NCBI GenBank assembly: GCA_022825235.1 | Contig: JAJDYI010000053.1 | Coordinates: 1-64,000 of the forward strand | Length of the DNA stretch: 64,000 nt | DNA from: Alphaproteobacteria bacterium | Lineage (GTDB): Bacteria > Pseudomonadota > Alphaproteobacteria > TMED109 | Direction: 5' to 3' | Shown here: in pieces, positions 9,242-17,458 of the stretch | Position numbering within the stretch: the stretch's first letter is position 1 | How the letters are laid out: every line of letters begins with the position of its first letter | Translations under genes and position numbers: made by a program | Notes under the pieces: model-generated | What the model saw: the letters and a program-made list of their open reading frames with translations, nothing else | The model's database searches: none | What the model was told of the DNA's origin: nothing

Positions 9242-10281
9242 GCGGAGCCTCCGTCGAGTGGCCAGCGCGCCCGGGACGGCTCTTCGAGCGCGGACACCGC
9301 GCCGTCCGCCAGGCGCTCGAGCCCGGCCCACGCCACCATCGCCGCGTTGTCCGTGCACAAATGGATCGGCGGCGCAATCAGACGCATGCCCTGGCTGGCC
9401 GCGGCCCCGGACAACCGCGCCCGCAATGCCTGATTTGCCGCGACGCCCCCGGCCAAGACCACGACGGTCCCTGACGCATGCAACCTCCGGAAGGCGCGTA
9501 CCGCCTGTTCCAGGCGATCGGCCAGGGTTTCGACGATGGCCTTCTGGAAGGAGGCCGCGAGATCTGCACGGGTGTCGTCATCGAGCGGGCGGGCTCCCTC
9601 TCGTGCCACCGCATGGACCAGTGCAGTCTTGAGGCCGCTGAAGGACATGTCGGCGCTCGCCTTGCCAGCCAGGGGACGGGGGAGCGGAAAGCGGTCAGGA
9701 TCGCCGTTGCGCGCCGCCCGCTCAATGGCCGGCCCCCCGGGGAATCCCAGACCCAGCAGCCGGGCGGCCTTGTCGAAGGCCTCTCCGGCGGCATCGTCTC
9801 GGGTGGTGCCGAGCAGCGCGTGCTGGCCCACGCCGGCCACCGCCACGAACTGGCTGTGCCCGCCCGACACGAGCAGGGCCAGATAGGGAAATTCCAGACG
9901 ATCGGTGAGTCGCGGCGTAAGCGCGTGCGCCTCGAGGTGGTTCACGGCGACGTATGGCAGGTCGTGCACGAGCGCGATGCACTTCGCGGTCACGGTACCC
10001 ACGAGGACGCCGCCGAGCAGGCCGGGGCCGGCCGTGGCAGCGACCGCGTCAAGGGCTTCCCACGGGCACTCCGCCTGGCGGAGGGCCTCCTGTACCGTCA
10101 GATCCAGTCGTTCGGCGTGGCTCCGGGCAGCGAGTTCGGGCACCACCCCCCGGAATGGGGAGTGCTGGGCGTGCTGCGACAAGATGACGTTCGCACGGAT
10201 CCGGCGCCGGGAATCGACGACGGCCGCGGCGGTCTCGTCGCAGCTGCTCTCGATTCCCAAGACGACCCGGTCGGGTTCCAT
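9238..10281 (-). CDS. tsaD: tRNA N6-threonylcarbamoyladenosine synthase TsaD
   Basis: Catalytic subunit that, with TsaB and TsaE, transfers the threonylcarbamoyl group to A37 of ANN-reading tRNAs. The 347-residue protein has VLGIESSCDETAAAVVD at the N terminus, the metal-binding His115 and His119 in NHLEAH, the SGGHS nucleotide loop near residue 139, FDKAARLLGLGFPGGP, and VLAGGVAAN near the C terminus. An excellent GGAGG precedes the ATG by eight bases. The tsaD-gpsA pairing, with overlapping ends, is common in proteobacteria. Confidence 0.96.
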   Translation of the reverse strand: MEPDRVVLGIESSCDETAAAVVDSRRRIRANVILSQHAQHSPFRGVVPELAARSHAERLDLTVQEALRQAECPWEALDAVAATAGPGLLGGVLVGTVTAKCIALVHDLPYVAVNHLEAHALTPRLTDRLEFPYLALLVSGGHSQFVAVAGVGQHALLGTTRDDAAGEAFDKAARLLGLGFPGGPAIERAARNGDPDRFPLPRPLAGKASADMSFSGLKTALVHAVAREGARPLDDDTRADLAASFQKAIVETLADRLEQAVRAFRRLHASGTVVVLAGGVAANQALRARLSGAAASQGMRLIAPPIHLCTDNAAMVAWAGLERLADGAVSALEEPSRARWPLDGGSA

Positions 10282-10318
10282 GGTGTCAGCCTCCGCGACG
10301 TCTCCGCGTGCTCCGGCC

Positions 10319-10337
10319 GCCCGGCGAACGGCCGGGC
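10319..10337 (-). terminator. Possible terminator hairpin after the mandelate-racemase-like gene
   Basis: Perfect inverted repeat GCCCGGC / GCCGGGC with a five-base loop, 32 bases beyond the stop of the enolase-superfamily gene and 38 bases before tsaD on the same strand. No T-run follows, so it may be a weak or factor-assisted terminator, or simply a GC-rich chance hairpin. Confidence 0.35.
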
Positions 10338-10368
10338 TCCGGCGGCTCCGCAGCGTCCGGGGGTAGGG

Positions 10369-11454
10369 TCAAGCGGCGAGGCTGCGGACGGCGGCCTCGT
10401 CCCACTCGATCCCGGTCCCGGGCGCGGTCGTCACCTGCACTTGGCCGTCCCGCACCACCAGCGGCTCCGCCAGGAAGGGCGACGCCCATTCAACGTACTC
10501 GAGCCAGTGGGCGCCCGGCGTGACCCGCATGAGGTGAGACGACACTTCCGGAAACAGATGCGTTGAGACGGGGAGGTCAGCCTCATGGGCGATGGCCGCC
10601 GCGCGCATCCAGCCAGTCACGCCGCCGATGCGTTGCGCGTCCGGCATCACGAAATCTGCTGCGTCGGCGTCCGCCGCGGCCTGGAGGTCCGTGGGGCCGT
10701 AGAAGTTCTCACCGATCTGGATCGGGGTCGCGACGGTTTCACGGAGTTCGCGACAACCGTCGAGGTCCGCGTAGGGGATTGGCTCCTCGAACCAGACCAG
10801 GCCCAGGTCGTCGAGCACGGGCAGGCGCCGAAGCGCCTCGCGCCGCGAGAGGCCCTGGTTGAAGTCCGACATCAGCAGGCAGTCGTCGGGGATGGCATCG
10901 CGCACGGCTTCAAAGGCGGCCACGTCTCCGTTCACGTGGTCCCGGCCGAAGCGTATCTTCATCGCCCGGAAGCCGCCGTCGAGCAATTCCACCGCCTGGG
11001 CGGCGACCGCGTCAGGCGCCATCAGTCCGAGCCCGTTCGAGTTGTAGGCGCGCACCGGCCCCGGCGTTCCGCCGAGAAACGCGGCCAGCGGCAGGCCCGC
11101 GGCGCGCGCGCAGGCGTCCCAGGCGGCCATGTCGAAGCCCGAGATCGCCTGGAACGCGATGCCCTGCGGTCCGTACAGGTTGAGTTCGCGCACGAGGTCG
11201 TCGTAGAGGGTCGCCGGGGTGCACGGCCGCCCCTTGACCATGGCTTCGACCTCTTCCAGCACGGTCGCCAGCAGGCGTGCTCCGTTGGGCCGGTAGCCGA
11301 ACAGGTAGCTCCGCCCCGTAACCCCCTCTTCGGTGTGCAGGTCGATCAACAGGAACGGTGTCGTGGTGAACGTGCCGATCTTGGTGGCAAGGGGGCGGCG
11401 CAAGGGCACTTGGACGGCGCGCGTCGCGACGGAACGGATGGTGAGCGGGTGCAT
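10369..11454 (-). CDS. Mandelate racemase/muconate lactonizing enzyme family protein
   Basis: Enolase-superfamily enzyme that removes a proton alpha to a carboxylate; such proteins act as racemases or sugar-acid dehydratases. The 361-residue chain aligns with P. putida mandelate racemase at a constant offset of two. The metal ligands are Asp197, Glu223 and Glu249 (SDFNQ, WFEEP, QIGEN), the Asp272/His299 dyad lies in PDAQRIGGVTGW and STHLFPE, and Glu319 in HWLE. The first catalytic Lys (Lys166) is present, but the second Lys of the KxK motif is Arg168 (KIRF). The true substrate is therefore unknown. It follows an SDR gene, with a 47-base gap, in a sugar-acid-like catabolic cluster. Confidence 0.85.
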   Translation of the reverse strand: MHPLTIRSVATRAVQVPLRRPLATKIGTFTTTPFLLIDLHTEEGVTGRSYLFGYRPNGARLLATVLEEVEAMVKGRPCTPATLYDDLVRELNLYGPQGIAFQAISGFDMAAWDACARAAGLPLAAFLGGTPGPVRAYNSNGLGLMAPDAVAAQAVELLDGGFRAMKIRFGRDHVNGDVAAFEAVRDAIPDDCLLMSDFNQGLSRREALRRLPVLDDLGLVWFEEPIPYADLDGCRELRETVATPIQIGENFYGPTDLQAAADADAADFVMPDAQRIGGVTGWMRAAAIAHEADLPVSTHLFPEVSSHLMRVTPGAHWLEYVEWASPFLAEPLVVRDGQVQVTTAPGTGIEWDEAAVRSLAA

Positions 11455-11501
11455 GCTGACTCCTGGGTCGATGCGATGTGCGGCGAGACCGGGGTGCCGG
11501 G

Positions 11502-12242
11502 TCAGTACGTGGTGCGCCCGCCCGAAAGATCGAAGGCCGCGGCCGTCGAGAAGGAGCACTCTTCCGACGAGAGCCACGCGATCAGGGCGGCGGCCTCTTC
11601 CGGGCGCCCCATGCGACCGAGCGGAATGCGTTCGACCATATACTTGACCTGCGCGTCCGTGACCTGACCCAGGATGGGGGTCTCGATCACCGCCGGGGTG
11701 ATGCAGTTCACGAGCACGCCGCTGCCGGCCACTTCCTTGCCCAGCGCCCGCGTGAAGGTGATCACGCCCGCCTTCGACGCACTGTAGTGGGCGGCGTTCG
11801 GATTGCCTTCCTTGCCCGCTACGGAGGCGATGTTGACGATCCGGCCATAGCCCGAGCCCTGCATGTGCGGCAGGACAGCCCGGCAGCAGAGGAACGTGCC
11901 CGTGAGATTGACCTCGATCACGCGCCGCCATTCGGCCGGATCCGCTTCTACGACCGGCGCGATGTCCCCGGCGATTCCGGCGCAGTTCACCAGGATGTCG
12001 ATGCGCCCGTGCCGTTCCGCCGCCGCCGCGGCTGCCGCCGCGACTGCCTCGTCATCGGCGACGCTGAGGGTGGTCGCACGCCCGCCGGTGGCGCTGGCGG
12101 TTTCCGCGAGGCCTTCGGCCGCCGCGTCCCAAAGTTCGAGGGCCGCTCCGTCCGCGCCGAGACGTGTTGCCGTCGCGCGGCCGATACCGCTGGCGGCCCC
12201 CGTCACGACGGCGACGCGGCCCTGGAGATCGATCTGGTTCAT
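11502..12242 (-). CDS. SDR family NAD(P)-dependent oxidoreductase
   Basis: Classical short-chain dehydrogenase of 246 residues: cofactor loop TGAASGIG near residue 14, NCAG at about 86, Asn112, Ser140 and the Tyr153/Lys157 pair in YSASK, and the C-terminal GGRTTY. The similarity is to FabG-like 3-oxoacyl reductases and sugar or polyol dehydrogenases; the substrate cannot be read from sequence. An AAGGAG box precedes the ATG at 12242 by six bases, which fixes the start. It lies between a HisD-family gene and the mandelate-racemase-like gene, so oxidation of a hydroxyl on a sugar-acid or related substrate is plausible. An alanine-rich stretch (residues 67-75) is unusual. Confidence 0.85.
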   Translation of the reverse strand: MNQIDLQGRVAVVTGAASGIGRATATRLGADGAALELWDAAAEGLAETASATGGRATTLSVADDEAVAAAAAAAAERHGRIDILVNCAGIAGDIAPVVEADPAEWRRVIEVNLTGTFLCCRAVLPHMQGSGYGRIVNIASVAGKEGNPNAAHYSASKAGVITFTRALGKEVAGSGVLVNCITPAVIETPILGQVTDAQVKYMVERIPLGRMGRPEEAAALIAWLSSEECSFSTAAAFDLSGGRTTY

Positions 12243-12448
12243 GGACAACTCCTTGTCTTGATCCGGGTACCCGCGGGCAGCTGTCGGCGTCAGGGCCGGA
12301 AGCGGCAGCTTCGTCGCGTTCGCGAACGGGCGCGGGCCTCGCCGGATTCCGCTGCACAATGCCCGGTCCCGACGGCGCGCCGGGAGTTTCGCACGCCCGG
12401 ACCGTTGGCGCATCCAGACCCTGCCGCGTTCAGGCCGGGGCGTCGGAT

Positions 12449-12480
12449 CCGCGTCAACACAGGGCTGCTGTTGGACGCGG
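12449..12480 (-). terminator. Possible terminator hairpin after the HisD-family gene
   Basis: Inverted repeat with arms CCGCGTCAACA and TGTTGGACGCGG, eleven pairs with one bulged base and a nine-base loop. It lies 34 bases past the stop of the HisD-family gene within the 271-base gap before the next gene on the strand. There is no T-run, so function is uncertain. Confidence 0.35.
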
Positions 12481-12513
12481 TGCTCCGCCCCGGCCGGGCA
12501 AGATCTGCCGGCG

Positions 12514-13827
12514 CTAGTCGGCGCCGGGAAGCGCCTCCAGTCCCCGGACGTTCATCCCGCCGTACCGACGCAGGCGGATATCCGCCTGTTCCTTGTGACC
12601 GGCGAAATGCTCGAGGGCGCAGAGGCGGGAGCAGTATTCCCCGACCGTGACCGACGCTTCCTCGGTGATCCGTTGGTAGGTGCAGGTCTTGATGAACTTC
12701 CCGACCCACAAGCCGCCGGTGTAGCGGGCCGCCCGGCGGGTCGGCAGCGTGTGGTTGGTGCCGATCACCTTGTCCCCGTACGACACGTTGGTCTCCGGGC
12801 CGAGGAAGAGCGCGCCGTAGTTCGTCAGGCGATCGAGGAAGTACTGGGGGTCCCGAGTCATCACCTGGACGTGTTCGGCGGCGAGGTCGTCCGCGACCGC
12901 GACCATTTCGTCCAATCCGTCGCACACGATCACCTGACCGTAGTCGCGCCACGCCTGCCCGGCCGTCTCGGCCGTGGCCAGGGTCCCGAGCTGCCGCTCG
13001 ATTTCGGCCAGCGTGTCGCGTGCGAGGGCTTCCGAATCGGTCAGCAGGATGGCCGGCGAAGTGGGGCCGTGTTCCGCCTGCCCGAGCAGGTCGGCCGCGC
13101 ACAATTCCCCGTCGACGGAATCGTCGGCGATGACCAGCGTCTCGGTGGGCCCGGCAAAGAGGTCGATGCCGACCCGGCCGAAAAGTTGCCGCTTGGCTTC
13201 GGCCACGAACATGTTTCCCGGCCCGACCAGCATGTCGACCGGCGCGATCGTTTCGGTGCCGAGCGCCATCGCGCCGACCGCCTGCACGCCACCGAGACAG
13301 TAGATCTCGTCGGCGCCGCCGAGATCCTGGGCCACGACGATGGCGGGATTCGGCTCGCCCTCGTAGGGTGGCGCGCACGTGATGATCCGCTGCACGCCGG
13401 CGACCTTGGCCGTCACCACGCTCATGTGCGCCGAGGCGACCATCGGATACTTGCCGCCGGGTACGTAGGATCCGACGCTGTTGATCGGGATGTTCTTGTG
13501 CCCAAGGACGACGCCCGGCATCGTCTCATGCTCCACGTCCTGGAGCGCGGCCCGCTGGATCGAGGCGAAGTTGCGGATCTGCGCCTGTGCGAACTCGATA
13601 TCGGCGCGTTCGCGCGAACTGACGCGGGCATAGCAGGCGTCGATTGCCGCCCGATCGAGACGGAACGTAGGCGGCGACCAGCGGTCGAAACGTTCGGAGT
13701 ACTCGCGGACCGCGGCGTCCCCGCGCGTTTCGATCTGGGCCAGAATGTCCTCGACGGTCCGACGTACCTTGGCGTCGGCGTCGGCCTTGGCGTCATCGCT
13801 GATCCCGGTCTTGAGATGGCGGGCCAT
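12514..13827 (-). CDS. HisD-family zinc-dependent alcohol dehydrogenase
   Basis: Member of the histidinol dehydrogenase family, 437 residues. The four zinc ligands are present (Gln250 and His253 in GQAEHG, Asp352 in SYGDKV, His411 in AGHKEQ), as is the catalytic pair Glu318-His319. The C-terminal region [13 protein letters not shown] differs from biosynthetic HisD, and no other his gene is nearby. Instead it is divergent from an SDR and adjoins an enolase-superfamily enzyme. HisD paralogues in such settings oxidise other alcohols, for example HpsN with dihydroxypropanesulfonate. I therefore call it a catabolic paralogue, though a true histidinol dehydrogenase cannot be excluded. The ATG at 13827 was chosen where homology begins. 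Confidence 0.8.
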   Translation of the reverse strand: MARHLKTGISDDAKADADAKVRRTVEDILAQIETRGDAAVREYSERFDRWSPPTFRLDRAAIDACYARVSSRERADIEFAQAQIRNFASIQRAALQDVEHETMPGVVLGHKNIPINSVGSYVPGGKYPMVASAHMSVVTAKVAGVQRIITCAPPYEGEPNPAIVVAQDLGGADEIYCLGGVQAVGAMALGTETIAPVDMLVGPGNMFVAEAKRQLFGRVGIDLFAGPTETLVIADDSVDGELCAADLLGQAEHGPTSPAILLTDSEALARDTLAEIERQLGTLATAETAGQAWRDYGQVIVCDGLDEMVAVADDLAAEHVQVMTRDPQYFLDRLTNYGALFLGPETNVSYGDKVIGTNHTLPTRRAARYTGGLWVGKFIKTCTYQRITEEASVTVGEYCSRLCALEHFAGHKEQADIRLRRYGGMNVRGLEALPGAD

Positions 13828-13896
13828 GGTGCATGTCCGGGGTTGAATTGGCCGGCGATCGTAGCACGCTGCTGCGCACCGGAATCGGGGGTCAGG

Positions 13897-14667
13897 ATGA
13901 GCGAGATGGACGGAACACAACAGGAACTGCCGGTCTGGGCCCGGGGCGTCGAAGGTCAGGTTGCCCTGGTCACGGGGGCCGGCCGGGGCCTGGGCCGGGC
14001 GTGCGCCCTGGCCCTGGCGGAGGCGGGCGCCGCCGTCGTGGCGGTGGCCCGGACGGAAGCCGACCTGCACAGCCTGGCCGCCGAGGCCCGTCGGCCGGTG
14101 GAGACCTGGGTCGAGGATGTGACGGGGGAGGCGCTGCTGCGCCGCATCGAGCGACTGGACCGCCTCGACGTGCTGGTCAACAACGCCGGCACGAACCGGC
14201 CGCAGCCGTTCCCGGAGGTCACCGACGCAGCACTTGACCAGCTGCTGGACCTCAACGTGCGGTCCGCCTTCCGGGTTGCCCGGAGTGCTGCGCGCGTGAT
14301 GCTCCGCCGAAAGTCCGGGTCGATCATCCACATGAGTTCCCAGATGGGGCACGTCGGCGCCGTCGAGCGAACCGTGTACTGCATGACCAAGCACGCGATC
14401 GAGGGTCTGAGCAAGGCGATGGCCGTGGAACTCGGACCGCAGGGAATTCGCGTCAACGCGGTGGCGCCGACGTTCATCGAGACGCCGATGACGCGCCCCT
14501 ATCTCGAGGATCCTGCCTTCGCCGAATTCGTCCGCAGCATGATCAAGATGGATCGGTTCGGGAGCGTGGATGACGTGGCGGCCGCCGTCCTCTACCTGGC
14601 CTCGCCGGCATCGGGCATCGTGACCGGCACCAGCCTCAGAGTCGACGGCGGCTGGACTGCGCACTGA
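13897..14667 (+). CDS. SDR family oxidoreductase
   Basis: Short-chain dehydrogenase of 256 residues with cofactor loop TGAGRGLG (about residues 26-33), NNAG near 96, Asn120, Ser148, and the Tyr161/Lys165 pair in YCMTK; the C terminus ends VDGGWTAH. It resembles gluconate 5-dehydrogenase or other 3-oxo reductases; the substrate is unknown. Translation most likely starts at the ATG at 13897 with GGGGGTCAGG just before it. It is divergent from the HisD-family gene across 69 bases, which must hold both promoters, and converges on the pdxA-like gene. Confidence 0.85.
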   Translation: MSEMDGTQQELPVWARGVEGQVALVTGAGRGLGRACALALAEAGAAVVAVARTEADLHSLAAEARRPVETWVEDVTGEALLRRIERLDRLDVLVNNAGTNRPQPFPEVTDAALDQLLDLNVRSAFRVARSAARVMLRRKSGSIIHMSSQMGHVGAVERTVYCMTKHAIEGLSKAMAVELGPQGIRVNAVAPTFIETPMTRPYLEDPAFAEFVRSMIKMDRFGSVDDVAAAVLYLASPASGIVTGTSLRVDGGWTAH

Positions 14668-14683
14668 TGGTGCCCCGGTGGTC

Positions 14684-15667
14684 TCAGGCCGGAGCAGGCT
14701 TCTCCGCCAGTCGTTCGGCGTAGCGCAGCGTGGCGTGCAGGTTGTCGGGCCTCGCCACCCCCTGCCAGGCAATGTCGAAGGCGGTTCCGTGATCGACCGA
14801 GACGCGGAGGACCGGCAATCCCAGGGTGACGTTCACCGCCTGATCGAACGCGTTCAACTTGACCGGGATGTGCCCCTGGTCGTGGTACTGGGCGACGATC
14901 AGGTCGGCTTCGCCCGCGGCTCCCAGCCTGAAGACCGTGTCCGGCGGATGCGGGCCGGTGACGTCGAGGCCCGCTGCACGGGCCGACTCCACGGCGGGTG
15001 CGATTTCCGTGGCGTCCTCTGATCCGAGAATGCCACCCTCGCCAGCATGGGGGTTGAGCCCGGCAACCCGGACCCGCGGCTGCCGAAGCCCCAGACGCAG
15101 CAGGTGCCGGACACCGGTGTGGATGGCGTCCAGGACCCGCTCCGTGCGCACACGCTCGATCGCCTCCCGAAGCGGGACGTGCGCCGAGACGTGAATGACC
15201 GCGAAATCCGGGGCGGCGAGCAGCATGAAGGGATTGTCGATGCCGCACAGGTGCGCCAGCAATCCGGTGTGCCCGTCATAGGGATGACCGGCGAGGTGCA
15301 GCGCTTCCTTGGAAATCGGGGCGGTCACGATGACGTCGATGGCGCCGGCGCGGGCGAGTTCGACAGCCCGCACCACCGCCGCGTGGCTCGCGGCCCCGCC
15401 GGCGGCCGACGCGACGCCGGCCGGGCCGGAACGGGCCGGGGCGCCCGTATCCTCGAGTAGGCACCCCCGGAGCGAATCCGGTTCCCGTCCGAACGTGTTC
15501 TGCGCCCGTCGGAGGGCGTCGATGGCGCCGATGACGGCGATTTGGCGCCGTTTGGCTTCCGGCAAGGCCTCCAGGGCCTTGACCACGATTTCCGGTCCGA
15601 CCCCGCCGGGATCCCCAAGCGTGATGCCGAAGCGGCAGCCGCGAAAGCGCTCCGGGGCGTCAGGCAT
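14684..15667 (-). CDS. PdxA-family 4-phosphate dehydrogenase (PdxA2-like)
   Basis: NAD-dependent oxidative decarboxylase family of 4-hydroxythreonine-4-phosphate dehydrogenase, 327 residues. [17 protein letters not shown] opens the protein, and the three metal histidines are His163 (SAHVPL), His207 (NPHAGEGG) and His262 (YHDQG). The [14 protein letters not shown] and [13 protein letters not shown] segments are those of the PdxA2 branch, which acts on D-threonate or D-erythronate 4-phosphate, rather than of biosynthetic PdxA. The partner kinase (DUF1537 family) is not in the window. The start at 15667 is where homology begins; an upstream ATG-type start at 15706 is possible. B6 synthesis remains an alternative role. 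Confidence 0.82.
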   Translation of the reverse strand: MPDAPERFRGCRFGITLGDPGGVGPEIVVKALEALPEAKRRQIAVIGAIDALRRAQNTFGREPDSLRGCLLEDTGAPARSGPAGVASAAGGAASHAAVVRAVELARAGAIDVIVTAPISKEALHLAGHPYDGHTGLLAHLCGIDNPFMLLAAPDFAVIHVSAHVPLREAIERVRTERVLDAIHTGVRHLLRLGLRQPRVRVAGLNPHAGEGGILGSEDATEIAPAVESARAAGLDVTGPHPPDTVFRLGAAGEADLIVAQYHDQGHIPVKLNAFDQAVNVTLGLPVLRVSVDHGTAFDIAWQGVARPDNLHATLRYAERLAEKPAPA

Positions 15668-15985
15668 GCGGCAGGTCCTCGCGGTTGAGGCACGGGCGGG
15701 CGTCACGGACCCGCACTATGGGGGAGCGAGAGGCTCGGGGCCAGACGGGACCGGGGGCCGGGGAAGCCAGGCGCAGATGCCGCACATCAGGCCCGTCAAG
15801 GCCCGGGGAAGGCCTTCGGCACGGGCCTGTGGGACACGCCTGCTTGCGATGCCACGAGCGGTCATGGAGGCAACGACTTGCGGCGCGAACCGGAATAGGA
15901 TTTTATCCGATGGTACATGTGCCACTGTCGACGGCGCGCGGGAATGGTTCCGGCCCCCGCCGTCATCCGTGTACTCTGGCTTTGG
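15668..15985. other. 318-base intergenic region
   Basis: No gene is supported here. It separates pdxA2 (reading left) from tRNA-Glu (reading right). Near the tRNA there is a weak TACTCT (15972-15977) that could be its -10 element, with TTCCGG 18 bases upstream. A short inverted repeat GGAT/ATCC lies in the AT-richer stretch around 15898-15908. Confidence 0.4.
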
Positions 15986-16061
15986 GTCCCCTTCGTCTAG
16001 TGGTCTAGGACGCCGCCCTTTCACGGCGGAAACACGGGTTCGAGTCCCGTAGGGGGCACCA
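15986..16061 (+). tRNA. tRNA-Glu (anticodon TTC)
   Basis: Complete cloverleaf. The acceptor stem GTCCCCT pairs with AGGGGGC (16051-16057, one T-G pair), followed by discriminator A and an encoded CCA (16059-16061). The anticodon stem CCGCC/GGCGG encloses the loop CTTTCAC, with anticodon TTC at 16020-16022. The T-arm has GGGTTCGAGTCCC. The identity is glutamate, and its 3' end faces an integrase relic. Confidence 0.97.
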
Positions 16062-16422
16062 AGCCACCTCTTCAGACATTTCCGGAATGTCGACAAACGA
16101 GAACCGCTCGCGGGGTGGCATCCGGTCGCGGCACATCCCGCGTCAAGTGTGTGATTCCTGTGGCCGGTCGATGCGGTCCGCGAGTTGCAGATCATCCCTG
16201 CGCGGGGCGGGAACGCTCGTATACGCGGGCTGGTCTAGGTGTCCGGCGCACCGGTGACGTCTTCGCCAGTGTGGTGCCAGGGCAGATTGAGCACTTCGCC
16301 CCGAAGGCACCCGGTGAGCGCCAGCAGCCGGAGCGCACGCACCAACGTACTGCGGTCGCAGCGACCGGTTGCCCCCGGCCAGCCGTCGTGATTTGTTACA
16401 TTCAGGTTTTCCGAGGGTGCAC
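16062..16422. other. 361-base region between tRNA-Glu and the beta-barrel gene
   Basis: Holds the tyrosine-recombinase relic described separately and otherwise no intact gene. Base composition is less GC-rich than in neighbouring genes, especially near 16062-16110 and 16388-16410. A possible extended -10 element, TG-T-TACATT (16394-16402), lies 20 bases before the beta-barrel gene start. Confidence 0.4.
16235..16387 (-). pseudogene. Tyrosine recombinase (integrase) fragment
   Basis: Reading the minus strand from 16387 to a TAG at 16235-16237 gives about 50 codons without a start. Their middle portion, LVRALRLLALTGC followed by LRGEVLNLPW, closely follows the box I region of phage-type tyrosine recombinases (usual form: A-RLLLLTGCRRGEILNLRW). 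The Arg expected right after TGC is Leu here, so the catalytic Arg is lost or displaced. The rest of the catalytic domain, including the H-x-x-R and Tyr motifs, is absent. It is a decayed remnant beside a tRNA gene, the typical attachment site for such elements. Confidence 0.65.
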
Positions 16423-17370
16423 ATGCGAAGATTCTGCACGCGGAAATCGGGAGCGGTTACGGTCGCCGTGGCAGTCGCCCTCGCAATGGGGTTGGCCGGC
16501 ACGGCGGCGGCAGAGTCCGCGCGGGGCTTCTATCTGAGCCAGTCGCTCGGACTCAATCTTGCTCCCGAGGTCGAACTTCGGGGCAACAGCAACGATCGGG
16601 CCAGCCGGTGCGACGAGTTCATCAACCCCCGGTACGCCGAGGTCCCGGGCTGCACCGATCCCAACCGGGGATCGGGAGCCGGCTGGAGCTCCTCCTTCGA
16701 CGACGCCACCGGGCTGCTAGCGGGGACCGCGATCGGCTACCGGTTCACTTGGCGGCTGCGTGCCGAAGTGGAGTGGTTCTACCGCAGGTCTGCATACGAT
16801 CAGACCTCGCCGGTCTCGAGCGCGACCGGTGACACGCTCGGCAAGCTCGACGGCGAGATCCAGCGGGCCGACAACCGTATCGGTACCGTCTCGTCCCAAG
16901 CTATTTTCGGCAACGTGTACGTCGACTTCCCCCGCCAGGGCCGCCTGACGCCGTACGTCGGCTTCGGTGTCGGCGTAGGTCGTTCGAAGCTGGACTATGG
17001 CGATCTCTGGGCGCGCAATCCGGATCCCGCCGCCATCGGCACCGCGGCCGGTCTGCCGAATGAGCAAGAGGTCCGGCGCAACCTGGCCGCGACGACCACC
17101 AGCAAGCAGGGCAAACTCGACGACCGGTTGACCGGGTATCAGATCGTGGGCGGGGTCGACTATGCAATGTCGGATTCGATGTCGATCGGCCTGAAGGTTC
17201 GCTGGGTCCGGCTCGGCCAGTTCGTGGCGGAGGGAATCGCGTGGGAGCGGCTCCGCAGCCACCAGTCGCAGTTGCGGCTCGACGGGAGCGAGCCGGTCAC
17301 GTTCCGCATCCGGACCGCCGATGCCCTCTCGTTCGCGGGAGTGAGCCTGGAGATGCGCTACACGTTCTGA
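16423..17370 (+). CDS. Outer-membrane beta-barrel protein
   Basis: The 315-residue product has a Sec signal peptide (basic start MRRFCTRK, hydrophobic core, cleavage near AAA-ES at about residue 30). A string of alternating strands follows: FYLSQSLGLNL, GTAIGYRFTWRLRAEVEWFY, ANVYVDF-type and TPYVGFGVGVG, GYQIVGGVDYAM, SIGLKVRWVRLG, FAGVSLEMRYTF. The terminal Phe after alternating hydrophobic residues is the usual signal for outer-membrane assembly. The pattern fits the OmpW/Opa-like porin superfamily; the ligand is unknown. The start at 16423 follows a GAGGG box. It stands next to the integrase relic. Confidence 0.8.
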   Translation: MRRFCTRKSGAVTVAVAVALAMGLAGTAAAESARGFYLSQSLGLNLAPEVELRGNSNDRASRCDEFINPRYAEVPGCTDPNRGSGAGWSSSFDDATGLLAGTAIGYRFTWRLRAEVEWFYRRSAYDQTSPVSSATGDTLGKLDGEIQRADNRIGTVSSQAIFGNVYVDFPRQGRLTPYVGFGVGVGRSKLDYGDLWARNPDPAAIGTAAGLPNEQEVRRNLAATTTSKQGKLDDRLTGYQIVGGVDYAMSDSMSIGLKVRWVRLGQFVAEGIAWERLRSHQSQLRLDGSEPVTFRIRTADALSFAGVSLEMRYTF

Positions 17371-17458
17371 CACAGCTGGTGCGCGGATTGCCGGCGTCTG
17401 ATGCGCTATGGTGTCGCGGTCACAAGAGGGCCGTGACCGTGTTCCCCAGTATGTTGTC

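Noticed and set aside
12514-13827. Calling this gene the histidine-biosynthetic hisD
   Set aside because: Family membership is clear, but context and the C-terminal substrate segment point to a catabolic paralogue, so I withheld the symbol.
14684-15667. Calling this gene the vitamin B6 pdxA
   Set aside because: The TAPISKEAL and [11 protein letters not shown] segments fit the PdxA2 branch better, and no ksgA or surA neighbours typical of pdxA are present.
15716-16195. Open frame running antisense through tRNA-Glu
   Set aside because: The part over the tRNA is the familiar spurious translation of an antisense tRNA (GAPYGTRTR...), often mis-annotated as a protein.
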